DNA from: Fidelibacterota bacterium | GTDB lineage: Bacteria; Fidelibacterota; UBA8477; JABMPR01 | NCBI GenBank assembly: GCA_016844955.1 | Contig: JAERTH010000083.1 | Span: 79,712-143,711, forward strand | Direction of reading: 5' to 3' | Length of the DNA stretch: 64,000 nucleotides | Shown: one piece after another, positions 55,242 through 64,000 of the stretch | How positions within the stretch are numbered: the stretch's first letter is position 1 | Layout: each line of letters starts with the position of its first letter | The notes under the pieces: generated by a model | Told to the model about the DNA's origin: nothing | The model's database searches: none | Seen by the model: the letters and a program-made list of their open reading frames with translations, nothing else | Program-made: the position numbers and the translations under genes

Positions 55242-55315
55242 GGGCGATTAGCTCAGGTGGTTAGAGTACTTGCTTGACATGCAAGGAGTCACTGGTTCGA
55301 GTCCAGTATCGCCCA
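55242..55315 (+). tRNA. tRNA-Val (GAC)
   Basis: 74 nt. Acceptor GGGCGAT/ATCGCCC, D stem GCTC/GAGT with a G-U pair, anticodon stem CTTGC/GCAAG with loop TTGACAT giving anticodon GAC, T arm ACTGG-TTCGAGT-CCAGT, discriminator A. CCA is not encoded. It lies just upstream of thrS. Confidence 0.93.
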
Positions 55316-55323
55316 CAGAAAAT

Positions 55324-57258
55324 ATGAGTACGAATATGAACATACAGATTACATACCCGGACGGCAGAGTCGAAGAGAAGCCGTCTGGCATTCGTGCTTT
55401 CGAAATTGCCCAACAAATAAGCCCACAATTTGAAAAGCAACTCGTAGCTGCTCGCATCAACGACAAAATTGTCGACCTTGCCACCTCAATTACTGAAGAT
55501 TCAGCTATCATGTTCCTCAAAAGAACTGACGGAGAAGCTCACGATATCCTTTTACACAGTACTTCCCACATCATGGCCCAGGCTGTTAAGCGCCTATACC
55601 CTGAAGTGAAAGTCACTATTGGCCCTTCAATTGAAAATGGCTTCTATTACGATTTCGATATTGATACGCCTTTTACCGATGATCAACTCCAGGCTATTGA
55701 AGCAGAGATGAAGAAGATTGTCAAAGAGGATTTACCTGTGGAGCGTGTCGAGCTCTCAAGAGACGAGGCCATCAAAAGATTTGAAGCGATGAATGAGACC
55801 TATAAGGTTGAAATCATATCTGAATTGCCTGAAGATGAAATCATTTCAGCCTATACCCAAGGTGAATTTATCGACCTGTGTCGTGGACCGCATTTGCCTT
55901 CAACGGGTCGTGCTGGCGCATTTAAGCTATTGAGTGTTGCCGGTGCCTACTGGCGGGGTAGCGAAGACAATCGCATGCTCTCCCGAATCTACGGCACTGC
56001 ATTCCCCGATAAAAAAGCCCTGAAGAAATACCTCCACCTCCTGGAAGAGGCTAAAAGGCGTGATCACCGCCTCCTGGGGAAGGAATTGGGCTGGTTCAGC
56101 TTTCATGAAGAATCGCCTGCGAATGCCTTCTTTCACCAGAAGGGTCAGCAGATTTATAATGGTATTATAGACTACATGCGCGAAAGCAATCTCCGCTATG
56201 GCTATGAGGAGGTAGGAACACCACTGATTCTATCCGAAGAGCTCTGGCACCGCAGTGGCCACTGGGAAAATTATGGTGAGAACATGTATTTCACCAAAGT
56301 GGATGATCGTGATTTCGCAGTTAAACCAATGAATTGCCCGGGACATTTACTGATCTTTAGTGATGCCGCCCATTCATATAGAGAATTACCAATCCGCATG
56401 GCAGAGTTTGGACGAGTCCATCGTCACGAGCGGTCGGGTGTCACCCACGGTCTTTTCAGAGTGCGCACCTTTGTTCAGGATGATGCCCACATTTTTTGTA
56501 CTGAAGAGCAGATCCACGATCAGGTAAGTCTGGTATTGAAACAAATTTTCGAAACCTATAAAGATTTCGGGTTCAGCGATGTTCATGTCGAACTTTCCAC
56601 CAAACCTGAGAAAGCAATTGGTTCCGCGGAAACCTGGACCAAGAGTGAGGCGATCTTGCAGAAGGTTTTGGAAGACATGGAAATCGATTTCCAATTGAAT
56701 CCTGGCGATGGCGCTTTTTATGGCCCCAAGATCGACTTCCATATCAGGGATTCACTGGGTCGCAGCTGGCAATGTGGAACCTGCCAGTTGGATTTCTCCA
56801 TGCCTGAAAGATTTGAGCTTGAATATACTGGAGATGATGGTGCGCCACATCGTCCAGTCATGATCCATCGAGCCGTTGTTGGGAGTCTGGAACGATTCAT
56901 GGGTATCCTCATTGAACACTATGCCGCGAGAATGCCCGTATGGCTGGCTCCAGTGCAGGTGAAGGTTATTCCCATTGCCGATCGGCATGAGGATTATGCC
57001 CAAAGTATTGTAGAACACTTGAAAGCTGCTGGTGTTCGTGTTGAAGCCAATTGGAAGAATGAGAAAATTGGTCAAAAAATTCGTCAGGCAGAGCTTGAAA
57101 AGAATCCATATATGTTTATTCTTGGTGACCGCGAGGTTGAAGAGAAAAAAGTTAGTGTTCGCCGTCATGGTGTCGGGGATCTCGGCAGCGTAGACCTTGT
57201 AGAAGTGAGCGAACGAATTTTAGGTGAAATAAGGGAGAGAACAGATCAAAAAGTATAA
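55324..57258 (+). CDS. thrS: Threonyl-tRNA synthetase
   Basis: 644 residues from ATG 55324 (an ATG at 55336 is possible; the frame from 55270 is inside the tRNA). TGS domain ITYPDGRVEE; editing domain with HSTSH and DLCRGPHLPSTG; class II core with KPMNCPGH, motif 2 RMAEFGRVHRHERSG and FVQDDAHIFC; motif 3 region HRAVVGSLERF; and an HGTP anticodon domain. Charges tRNA-Thr. It overlaps infC, the classic thrS-infC-rpmI-rplT order. Confidence 0.97.
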   Translation: MSTNMNIQITYPDGRVEEKPSGIRAFEIAQQISPQFEKQLVAARINDKIVDLATSITEDSAIMFLKRTDGEAHDILLHSTSHIMAQAVKRLYPEVKVTIGPSIENGFYYDFDIDTPFTDDQLQAIEAEMKKIVKEDLPVERVELSRDEAIKRFEAMNETYKVEIISELPEDEIISAYTQGEFIDLCRGPHLPSTGRAGAFKLLSVAGAYWRGSEDNRMLSRIYGTAFPDKKALKKYLHLLEEAKRRDHRLLGKELGWFSFHEESPANAFFHQKGQQIYNGIIDYMRESNLRYGYEEVGTPLILSEELWHRSGHWENYGENMYFTKVDDRDFAVKPMNCPGHLLIFSDAAHSYRELPIRMAEFGRVHRHERSGVTHGLFRVRTFVQDDAHIFCTEEQIHDQVSLVLKQIFETYKDFGFSDVHVELSTKPEKAIGSAETWTKSEAILQKVLEDMEIDFQLNPGDGAFYGPKIDFHIRDSLGRSWQCGTCQLDFSMPERFELEYTGDDGAPHRPVMIHRAVVGSLERFMGILIEHYAARMPVWLAPVQVKVIPIADRHEDYAQSIVEHLKAAGVRVEANWKNEKIGQKIRQAELEKNPYMFILGDREVEEKKVSVRRHGVGDLGSVDLVEVSERILGEIRERTDQKV

Positions 57259-57787
57259 GGTATATGCTAAAGAGGAAGAACTTCGGATCAATGGTGAGAT
57301 TGACAATCCGGAGGTTTTACTTATTGATGAGAATGGAGAGCAGCGAGGACTAACTCCCATTCAAGAAGCCTTGGTTCGAGCCGAACAAGCCGAACTCGAT
57401 CTGGTAGAAGTTGCCCCCAATGCCAAGCCACCCGTATGTAAACTTATGGATTATAGTAAGTATAAGTATGAGAAGGCAAAAAAAGCCAAAGAGGCTAAGA
57501 AAAAACAAAAGATTATTCAGAACAAGGAAGTGCGCTTCAGACCCAACATCGAAGACCATGATCTGAAGACCAAGGTCACCAAGGCGCGTGAATTTCTGGA
57601 CGATGGAGATAGAGTAAAAATAACGATCATGTTTAGAGGCCGGGAAATGGCCTATCTTGATCGCGGCCCACTGCTCATGACGAAAATCATGACCCATCTG
57701 GGAGAAGATGTACACATGGAATATAAACCAACGATGGAGGGTAGATTCCTTACCACCGTGGTCACCTTGAAAAAGGGAGGTAATTAA
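57245..57787 (+). CDS. infC: Translation initiation factor IF-3, ATC start
   Basis: 180 residues. The conserved N-terminus [25 protein letters not shown] starts at an ATC codon (57245) with AGGGAG 6 nt before it, inside the 3' end of thrS; the in-frame stop at 57230 and lack of ATG/GTG/TTG upstream leave no other start. TTG 57371 would delete half of the N-domain. infC in other bacteria uses rare AUU/AUC initiators for autoregulation by IF-3, so this is a known control device. Confidence 0.93.
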   Translation: MKKYKVYAKEEELRINGEIDNPEVLLIDENGEQRGLTPIQEALVRAEQAELDLVEVAPNAKPPVCKLMDYSKYKYEKAKKAKEAKKKQKIIQNKEVRFRPNIEDHDLKTKVTKAREFLDDGDRVKITIMFRGREMAYLDRGPLLMTKIMTHLGEDVHMEYKPTMEGRFLTTVVTLKKGGN

Positions 57788-57789
57788 TC

Positions 57790-57984
57790 ATGCCCAAAAT
57801 GAAATCAAATCGTGCTGCTAAAAAGCGCTTCAAGCTTACCGGAAAAGGTAAAGTGAAGCGAAATAAAGCTTTTACCAGTCACATGCAGAACAACAAATCA
57901 CAGAAGCAGAAAAGAAAACTTCGCAAATCAGGTCTCCTGACCGGTGGTGATGCTGCTAAAGTGAAAAAAGCGATATCCGCTTAA
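57790..57984 (+). CDS. rpmI: Ribosomal protein L35
   Basis: 64 residues, [24 protein letters not shown] start, typical basic bL35. GGAGGT lies 8 nt before the ATG. 2 nt after infC. Confidence 0.97.
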   Translation: MPKMKSNRAAKKRFKLTGKGKVKRNKAFTSHMQNNKSQKQKRKLRKSGLLTGGDAAKVKKAISA

Positions 57985-58000
57985 GTATTAGGGAGTTACA

Positions 58001-58345
58001 ATGCCAAAAGCAAACAGTGCTGTCCCACGTAAGAGACGGCATAAAAAATATCTAAAGGCTGCAAAAGGGTATTATGGTGCCCGTTCACGCCTGTATCGGT
58101 CAGCTCGTGAAACCGTTGAGCGCGCCTGGGTCTATGCCTACAGGGATCGTAAAGATCGTAAACGTCAATTTCGTCGTTTGTGGATAGCTAGAATTAACGC
58201 TGCTGCTCGTTTGAACGGGCTGAGTTATTCCAAATTGATGAACGGTTTGAAGAAAAACAGTATTGAGCTGACTCGTACAATGTTAGCTGAAATCGCAGTA
58301 ACTGACCCTGCAGGTTTCGCCTCGATTGTAGCAAAAGCTAAATAA
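58001..58345 (+). CDS. rplT: Ribosomal protein L20
   Basis: 114 residues, [25 protein letters not shown] and [19 protein letters not shown], typical of bL20, an early 50S assembly protein that in other bacteria also represses its own operon. GGGAG before the ATG. Confidence 0.97.
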   Translation: MPKANSAVPRKRRHKKYLKAAKGYYGARSRLYRSARETVERAWVYAYRDRKDRKRQFRRLWIARINAAARLNGLSYSKLMNGLKKNSIELTRTMLAEIAVTDPAGFASIVAKAK

Positions 58346-58364
58346 ACCACAGTTAGGATTGCGT

Positions 58365-59378
58365 ATGTCGCTTTTTAAGAAAGTCGACGAATTGCGCTCT
58401 GAATTCAAGCAAGCGTTGGCATCAAGTCCAGCGCTTTCTGATTTAGAGCGGATTAGACAAGATTTTCTCGGTCGCAAAGGTGTGATCAATGACCTGTTCA
58501 AGAAGATGAAGGAAGTTGATGCTGAGCGGCGTGCTGAGTTTGGCGGATTGATTAATGAGCTTAAACTTGAAGTTCATGATTATATCGAAGAACAGATCAA
58601 TGAACATAGAGCTGAAGATAAAGCGATTAGCTCCGTGGATGTCTCATTGCCCGGTGTCCACTATGAACGTGGCACTTTACACCCAATTGAGAGCACACTG
58701 AGAGATTTCAAGCAAATCTTTCATCGTCTGGGCTTCTCTGTTGCAGAAGGTCCTGAAATTGAGACGCAATGGCGGAATTTTGATGCCTTGAATTTTCCAC
58801 CGGAGCATCCAGCGCGTGATATGCAGGATACCTTCTTCCTGAAGAATGATTCTGTGCTGCGAACCCACACTTCACCTGTACAGGTTCGGCTCATGCTGGA
58901 GGAAAAACCTCCGATTCGTTCAATTATGCCAGGCCGCGTTTATCGCAATGAAGCCATTGATGCCGGACATTATTGTCTATTCCATCAGGTTGAAGGCCTG
59001 TATGTGGATGAAAATGTTACAATGGGTGAATTGAAGGCAACGCTTGAGCTTTTCTGCAGGGAATACTTTGGTGAAAATGTAAAATTACGCTTCCGTCCCA
59101 GCTTCTTTCCCTTTACTGAGCCCAGTAGTGAGATGGATGTCTCCTGTTTTCTGTGCGGTGGGAAAGGCTGTCGTGTTTGTAAGCAAACCGGCTGGTTGGA
59201 AATTGGCGGTTGCGGCATGGTGGATCCCAACGTTTTCAAATCCGTTGATATTGATTCTGAAAAATATACCGGATATGCCTTTGGAATGGGAATTGAGCGT
59301 ATTGCCATGATGAAGTATGGCATCACCGACATCCGCCTTCTTTTTGAGAACGATGTTCGTTTCCTGAAACAATTTTAG
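58365..59378 (+). CDS. pheS: Phenylalanyl-tRNA synthetase alpha subunit
   Basis: 337 residues from ATG 58365; TTAGGA precedes it by 7 nt, and an in-frame TTG at 58359 is less likely. N-terminal coiled coil, then class II core: GTLHPI, EGPEIETQWRNFDALN, DTFFLKN, CFLCGGKGCRVCKQTGWLEI and motif 3 GMGIERIAMMKYGI. Works as alpha2-beta2 with PheT. Confidence 0.97.
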   Translation: MSLFKKVDELRSEFKQALASSPALSDLERIRQDFLGRKGVINDLFKKMKEVDAERRAEFGGLINELKLEVHDYIEEQINEHRAEDKAISSVDVSLPGVHYERGTLHPIESTLRDFKQIFHRLGFSVAEGPEIETQWRNFDALNFPPEHPARDMQDTFFLKNDSVLRTHTSPVQVRLMLEEKPPIRSIMPGRVYRNEAIDAGHYCLFHQVEGLYVDENVTMGELKATLELFCREYFGENVKLRFRPSFFPFTEPSSEMDVSCFLCGGKGCRVCKQTGWLEIGGCGMVDPNVFKSVDIDSEKYTGYAFGMGIERIAMMKYGITDIRLLFENDVRFLKQF

Positions 59379-59588
59379 AGTAGGCAGTACTGAAGAAAAT
59401 CGTATGTCTATATTTCTGATATCAATCCCACATTCGTCATCCCCTGGTGCTTGCGAGGGCGTAGCTCTAGAGAAGCGAAGACTCGAGACGAGGGATATGG
59501 ATACGAGGTCGTGGAGTTTCTATCTCTCGACTCCACTCGGAAGATGACGTACTATGTTTCACTTCAAAAACCATAAGCGAATAATAAG
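59379..59588. repeat. MITE-like element between pheS and pheT
   Basis: A 115-bp segment (59435-59549) is bordered by CGTCATC and its perfect reverse complement GATGACG. The inside holds further imperfect dyads (CTCTCGACTCCACTCGGAAG against CGAAGACTCGAGACGAGGG). No gene. The usual pheS-pheT spacing is a few bases, so this 210-nt gap is an insertion. The style resembles short palindromic dispersed repeats of FCB genomes. Confidence 0.5.
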
Positions 59589-61973
59589 ATGAATATTTCA
59601 TACAACTGGTTAAAAGAATACATCGATATCGATCTGGAACCTGCAGATCTGGCCGCAAAACTCACTGATGCTGGCCTGGAGGCTGTTATTGTTGAGACCC
59701 TGCCGGAATACTTCGAGAATATTGTAGTTGGGCATGTGGTTTCCAAAGAGAAGCACCCCGATGCCGATAAACTCAGTGTGTGTATGATCGATCTGGGGGA
59801 TGATGAACCCCGGCAGATTATATGTGGAGCTCCCAATATTGATGCGGGACAGAATGTACCCGTTGCCACCATAGGCACCACCTTTCCAGATGGTATGAAA
59901 ATTAAAAAGGCCAAGCTGAGAGGTGTGGTTTCCAATGGAATGGTCTGTTCTGAACGTGAACTAGATCTATCAGAGGATCATGCAGGAATCATGGTTCTGG
60001 ATGAAAATGCGGAACTGGGTATGGACATGAAAGCCTACCTATCTGGTAGTGATGTGAGTATTGAATTGGATCTCACCCCTGATCGTCCAGATGCCCTGGG
60101 TCATATTGGAGTAGCTCGAGATCTGGCTGCCCTGTTGGGTCTGGAAATGCATAAACCTGAATTTGAAATCACTGAATCTTCAACTCCAACATCGAGTATG
60201 GTATCCATTGAACTGGAAGACACAGACGCCTGTCCACGGTATGCCGCTCGTATCGTGAAAAATGTTACCATCGCTGAATCTCCAGCATGGATGCGTCAAC
60301 GTCTACAGGCCGCCGGTATTCGTTCTATCAACAATGTTGTGGATGCGGCCAACTATGTTCTCATGGAGACGGGTCACCCACTGCATACCTTTGATTTGCG
60401 CTACGTTGAAGGCGAAAAAATCATCGTGCGTCGGGCAACGGATAAAGAGAAAATTACCACACTGGATGGCAAGGAGCGTGAACTGGATGATTCTGTACTG
60501 CTGATTTGTGATGGGGTGAAACCTGTTGCTGTTGCAGGCATCATGGGTGGAGAAAATTCTGAGGTCAAGGATGACACTACAGACCTTTTACTCGAGAGTG
60601 CCTATTTTGAGCCCGTAGTAGTTCGCAGAGGTGCAAAAAAATTACAACTCTCCACTGATGCCTCACATCGTTTTGAACGCGGAACAGATCCCAACGGGAT
60701 TCCTTATGCATTAGATCGTCTGGCCACCCTGATTGTTCAGGTAGCAGGAGGGGAGATCACAGAGGGGCAGGTAGATGCCTATCCTAACACAATTGAGCCA
60801 GCTGAAGTCGCATTGCGGGCAGATCGTTGCAACGCAATACTGGGGACAGATATCGACACTGCGACTATGGGAAAGATTTTGAATGGCCTGGAGCTATTTC
60901 ATACTGAGTCAGATGGTGTCTTTCAAGTGAAGGTGCCAACATTCAGACCCGATATCACACGCGAGATTGATTTGGTGGAAGAAGTGGGTCGCATATACGG
61001 CTACAACAACATTCCTCTGCCCAATCATTTCCGAATTGCCAACAAAACCAATCAAAAGACGCCTGATCAGATGCGTGAAAAAATTATCGACCATCTGGCA
61101 GCTGTCGGGTTTAATCAAATCTACGGCAACGGACTACTTGCTGTGGACGAGCATCCCTTAGTATTTGGTGATGAGGAAGCCATGTTGTTGGCAAATCCAC
61201 TTTCAAGAGATATGGCATCCATGCGCTCATCTCTACTAATAGGGATGGCCAAGGTGGCAGATTACAACATCAACCGCCGTCAATCGGATTTAAGACTGTT
61301 CGAATTGGGCCAGGTGAGTACCATTGATACTGGTTCAGACACAGGTGCCAGGGAAACCAGTCATCTGGGTATATTTATTTCAGGAGAGATCCGGAATAAG
61401 CAATGGTCCCAGGCCGCAGAGCCGACGGATGTCTTTCACATGAAGGGTGTATTGATTTCAACCTTCCGTGATCTCTTCGGGGTTGAGCTCAAATTTCTGG
61501 CTGCCGAACATGATCTTCTCACAGAAGCCATGCTGGTGTTCATGGGTGAAGATATTGTGGGTGTGCTTGGAAACCTGAAGCCTGTGAATCAAAGCCTGAA
61601 AAGCGTTTCAGGGATTTATGCTGAAATCAGAATTCCAGAAAATCTGGGTTTGAACCGGGCTATACAATATAAAAAAGTTTCTATCTATCCTGCTGTTGAG
61701 CGGGATTTATCCATTCTGATCGATTCAAGGATCGCTTATGGCGAAATAAATGATGCCATCAAGAAAAATGCTGGTAAGTCCTTAGTATACAGTCGTTTGT
61801 ACGATATCTATGAAGGAAAATCTATTGCAAGTGGCAAAAAAAGTCTTACCTTTCGACTGGTTTTTCAGAATGAAAAGAGAACCCTTACTGAAAAAGAAAT
61901 CGACAAAGATTTCAAAAGGATTCTTCAAGGATTGGAAAACGCGTACAACGCCACATTAAGAGAGGCAATCTAG
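59589..61973 (+). CDS. pheT: Phenylalanyl-tRNA synthetase beta subunit
   Basis: 794 residues. Start MNISYNWLKEYIDIDL; tRNA-binding EMAP-like domain about 42-150 (VGHVVSKEKHPDADKLSVC); B3/4 editing domain; B5 domain (VKVPTFRPDITREIDLVEEVGRIYGYNNIPLP); C-terminal ferredoxin-fold anticodon-binding domain about 700-794. Complete. The stop overlaps the GTG of the next gene. Confidence 0.97.
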   Translation: MNISYNWLKEYIDIDLEPADLAAKLTDAGLEAVIVETLPEYFENIVVGHVVSKEKHPDADKLSVCMIDLGDDEPRQIICGAPNIDAGQNVPVATIGTTFPDGMKIKKAKLRGVVSNGMVCSERELDLSEDHAGIMVLDENAELGMDMKAYLSGSDVSIELDLTPDRPDALGHIGVARDLAALLGLEMHKPEFEITESSTPTSSMVSIELEDTDACPRYAARIVKNVTIAESPAWMRQRLQAAGIRSINNVVDAANYVLMETGHPLHTFDLRYVEGEKIIVRRATDKEKITTLDGKERELDDSVLLICDGVKPVAVAGIMGGENSEVKDDTTDLLLESAYFEPVVVRRGAKKLQLSTDASHRFERGTDPNGIPYALDRLATLIVQVAGGEITEGQVDAYPNTIEPAEVALRADRCNAILGTDIDTATMGKILNGLELFHTESDGVFQVKVPTFRPDITREIDLVEEVGRIYGYNNIPLPNHFRIANKTNQKTPDQMREKIIDHLAAVGFNQIYGNGLLAVDEHPLVFGDEEAMLLANPLSRDMASMRSSLLIGMAKVADYNINRRQSDLRLFELGQVSTIDTGSDTGARETSHLGIFISGEIRNKQWSQAAEPTDVFHMKGVLISTFRDLFGVELKFLAAEHDLLTEAMLVFMGEDIVGVLGNLKPVNQSLKSVSGIYAEIRIPENLGLNRAIQYKKVSIYPAVERDLSILIDSRIAYGEINDAIKKNAGKSLVYSRLYDIYEGKSIASGKKSLTFRLVFQNEKRTLTEKEIDKDFKRILQGLENAYNATLREAI

Positions 61974-62176
61974 TGATCAATGACGTCCTGAGTAAGTTTG
62001 AAGACAAGGTTCGATTACTGGTTGCTCATGTGAGTTTATTAAAAAAAGAAAACCTTTCCCTTCGTAATCAGATCATAGAGCGATCCGCTGATGGTGCAGT
62101 TGGAAATAGAACGGCCGTTCGTGGAAAGCTGAAGCGTTTAATTGAAATGATCGATGCGGAGCTGGAAGTTTTATGA
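61973..62176 (+). CDS. ZapB-like small coiled-coil protein
   Basis: 67 residues from GTG overlapping the pheT stop by one base. Almost entirely helical with a heptad pattern (FEDKVRLLVAHVSLLKKENLSLRNQI; then GKLKRLIEMIDAEL). Size and coiled coil resemble ZapB division factors, and zapA follows. Assigned by pattern and location only. Confidence 0.6.
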   Translation: MINDVLSKFEDKVRLLVAHVSLLKKENLSLRNQIIERSADGAVGNRTAVRGKLKRLIEMIDAELEVL

Positions 62177-62216
62177 CGCGAATTCTGCCTGTGTGAATGA
62201 ATAAGTGAACGACGAG

Positions 62217-62516
62217 ATGAATACTACTGACAACAATACTGTGCAGGTTACGATATATGGAAAGTCTTACACCATTAAGGGTAAGGCCGATTCAAGCTAT
62301 ATCAGTGGTGTTGCAAATTACGTCGATATGAAAATGAGAGAAATTGACGATGGTCCCAATACCACCCAGGCGGAGGGTAAGGTGGCCATTTTGGCTGGAA
62401 TGAATATAACAGATGAACTATTTTCAGCTCGTCAAGAAAAAGACAAACTAGAAAATCAATTCGAGGAGCGCGTACAGGCGCTCACCGAACTCATTGACGA
62501 AACACTTAGCACGTAG
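62217..62516 (+). CDS. zapA: Cell division protein ZapA
   Basis: About 99 residues from ATG 62217 (a GTG at 62205 is possible). VQVTIYGKSYTIKGKADSSYISGVANYVDMKMREI is the ZapA N-terminus; a long helix follows. It crosslinks FtsZ filaments. Common pheT-zapA-rny order. Confidence 0.88.
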   Translation: MNTTDNNTVQVTIYGKSYTIKGKADSSYISGVANYVDMKMREIDDGPNTTQAEGKVAILAGMNITDELFSARQEKDKLENQFEERVQALTELIDETLST

Positions 62517-62535
62517 GCTGTGAATTCAATATAGC

Positions 62536-62601
62536 GGTGTAATTACACCCGTCTCCTGTTTACAGGCATAAAATTTCCCAAGGTTTTCATTCTATATGAA
62601 A
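62536..62601 (+). other. Three hairpins between zapA and rny
   Basis: Perfect palindrome GGTGTAATTACACC (62536-62549), stem CCTGT-TT-ACAGG (62555-62566) and stem TTTCAT-TCTAT-ATGAAA (62585-62601, just before the AAGGTGGA ribosome-binding site of rny). They may control rny translation or end the upstream transcript. No ORF. The space is too short for a standard 6S RNA gene. Confidence 0.45.
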
Positions 62602-62611
62602 GGTGGAACCT

Positions 62612-64000
62612 ATGGAATCATTGGCCAATTTTATTCCAGTAATTGCCGTTATGCTTGGCTTCGGAATCGCAATACCCCTCGTATCGTACTCCTATAAAAA
62701 GAATGCTAAAGCAGCCGGACTGCTGGCAGAACAAATTCTCGCCTCGGCTGAGAAAGAAGCGCTATCCATAAAGAAAGAAGTGGAACTGGAAGCGCGTGAT
62801 GAGTCCATGACCATCCTCCAGAAGGCTGAAGCTGAAGCCCAGACCAAGCTCCAGGAAGTCCGTGAGTCACAGCGGAATATTTCCAATCGTGAAAACAAGC
62901 TTGATAATAAATCAGAATCTCTGGATCGTAAAGAGCTGGAGATTAAGAAGGTAGAAGCTCAGGTATCTCAGGCACTGAAAGAGGTGGATACTGAGAAACA
63001 ACATTTTGACCAATTGGTTAAGCAGGAGAATGAAAAGCTGGAACGCATTGCCCGCATGACCCAGGAAGAAGCCAAAAACACACTGATTGAAAATTTGAAA
63101 GAAACCGCTCAATCTGAAGCAGCTCACCTGGTTAAGCAAATCAGAGAAACTGCGGTGACCACGGCCACCAAGGAAGCCAATAAAATTGTTATCTCCGCCA
63201 TTCAGCGATCGGCTGCGGATCATACTGCGGAATCAACTGTCTCCGTCGTTGAATTACCCTCGGATCAAATGAAGGGTCGTGTCATTGGTAGGGAAGGACG
63301 CAACATCCGCACCTTCGAACAATTGACCGGTGTTGAGCTCATCGTTGATGACACCCCTGAAGCAGTTGTGTTGTCCGGTTTTGATCCAGTCCGTCGCGAA
63401 ATTGCCCGGGTGGCTTTAACTGCCCTGGTGCAGGATGGTCGCATTCATCCTGCGCGTATTGAAGAGATGATCAAGAAGGCCACCAAGGATGTGGATGAAG
63501 AAATGCGGGTGGCGGCTGAAGAAGCACTGGCTGAATTGCATTTGCCAGCCTTTCATGCCCAGATCATGAAGCTCATCGGTCGACTGAAATATCGTACGAG
63601 TTACGGTCAAAATATTTTGAAACACAGTATTGAAGTAGGTTGGCTGACAGGTCTTATGGCCTCTGAGCTGGGAATGGATGGCGTACTGGCACGACGTGCT
63701 GGTTTTCTCCATGATCTTGGCAAGGCGATTGACCGCAATACGGATGGTACCCATGCATTGATTGGTGGCGAATATGCCAGAAAATTCGGTGAGCCTGATG
63801 CCGTTATCAATGCCATCGAGTCGCACCATGAAGAAGTTCCCATGACCGGGCCAATTTCTGCTCTGGTGCAGTCTGCAGATGCCATCAGCGGCTCTCGTCG
63901 CGGTGCCCGTGGTGATACGCTGGAATCCTATATCAAGCGTCTGAGAAATCTGGAAGGTATTGCCACCGGTTTCGATGGGGTTTCCAAATCATATGCAATC
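62612..64000 (+). CDS. rny: Ribonuclease Y (3' partial)
   Basis: 463 residues to the window end, no stop yet. An N-terminal helix (IPVIAVMLGFGIAIPLV), a long charged coiled coil, the KH domain (GRVIGREGRNIRTFEQLTGVELIVDDTP), and an HD domain (HSIEVGWLTG, FLHDLGKAID). Membrane-anchored endonuclease that starts mRNA decay. AAGGTGGA precedes the ATG. The frame runs unbroken to position 64000. Confidence 0.96.
   Translation, partial: MESLANFIPVIAVMLGFGIAIPLVSYSYKKNAKAAGLLAEQILASAEKEALSIKKEVELEARDESMTILQKAEAEAQTKLQEVRESQRNISNRENKLDNKSESLDRKELEIKKVEAQVSQALKEVDTEKQHFDQLVKQENEKLERIARMTQEEAKNTLIENLKETAQSEAAHLVKQIRETAVTTATKEANKIVISAIQRSAADHTAESTVSVVELPSDQMKGRVIGREGRNIRTFEQLTGVELIVDDTPEAVVLSGFDPVRREIARVALTALVQDGRIHPARIEEMIKKATKDVDEEMRVAAEEALAELHLPAFHAQIMKLIGRLKYRTSYGQNILKHSIEVGWLTGLMASELGMDGVLARRAGFLHDLGKAIDRNTDGTHALIGGEYARKFGEPDAVINAIESHHEEVPMTGPISALVQSADAISGSRRGARGDTLESYIKRLRNLEGIATGFDGVSKSYAI

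Noticed and set aside
62517..62611. 6S RNA gene in the zapA-rny gap
   Set aside because: The gap is only 95 nt and lacks the long central bubble of 6S RNA.
1..64000. CRISPR arrays, insertion sequences, integrases and phage genes
   Set aside because: No regularly spaced short repeats outside coding regions, and no transposase-, integrase- or capsid-like protein was seen.

Overview
The window looks like a chromosomal contig from a Gram-negative bacterium of the FCB group (Fibrobacteres-Chlorobi-Bacteroidetes and relatives). A Marinimicrobia-, Calditrichota- or Ignavibacteria-type lineage fits best. The evidence is the NYPNPFN-type C-terminal sorting domains (type IX secretion style), a batABCDE operon, several outer-membrane-type proteins, LolA and Lnt. 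The phylum is inferred from gene style, not from a marker-gene search. No rRNA, integrase, transposase, phage gene or CRISPR array was seen.

Layout. (1) 1-9.7 kb, + strand: two large secreted modular proteins with C-terminal sorting domains (the first cut by the window edge), then a small membrane-anchored protein. (2) 9.7-19.3 kb, - strand: six overlapping genes encoding a 5-TM His-rich membrane protein, a membrane-anchored 2Fe-S/FAD/NAD(P) oxidoreductase, three c-type cytochromes with 20, about 40 and about 10 haem motifs, and an outer-membrane beta-barrel candidate. This looks like a complete transmembrane electron-transfer route to the cell surface. A sensor histidine kinase lies just upstream, and a decayed copy of that kinase's C-terminus lies just downstream of the last gene. 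(3) 20.9-23 kb: outer-membrane protein and transglutaminase-like lipoprotein. (4) 23-37.8 kb, + strand: a long housekeeping run (yicC, gmk, rpoZ, family-4 UDG, dnaB, relA/spoT, HU, ruvX, lnt, two lineage-type envelope genes, ecfT-like, truA, htrA, psd, pssA, DUF4321, tatA). (5) 38-45.7 kb: batABCDE plus a SPOR protein, yebC, ruvC, ruvA. (6) 45.8-54.2 kb: lhgO, a metallophosphatase-beta-propeller fusion (- strand), gcvT, ftsK, lolA, a flippase-like membrane protein. (7) 54.2-64 kb: an orphan small membrane protein behind an operator-like promoter, a damaged tRNA copy, tRNA-Val, then thrS-infC-rpmI-rplT-pheS-pheT-zapB-like-zapA-rny (rny is cut by the window end).

How it fits together. Most of the window is ordinary core genome. 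The electron-transfer operon is the outstanding accessory unit. Electrons from NAD(P)H or quinol would pass through the inner-membrane flavoprotein and b-type-like subunit to the 20-haem cytochrome, then through the very long 40-haem and 10-haem cytochromes, with the beta-barrel as the outer-membrane conduit. The flanking kinase and kinase relic form direct repeats around the operon, which suggests that it arrived or was rearranged by duplication/recombination at this site.
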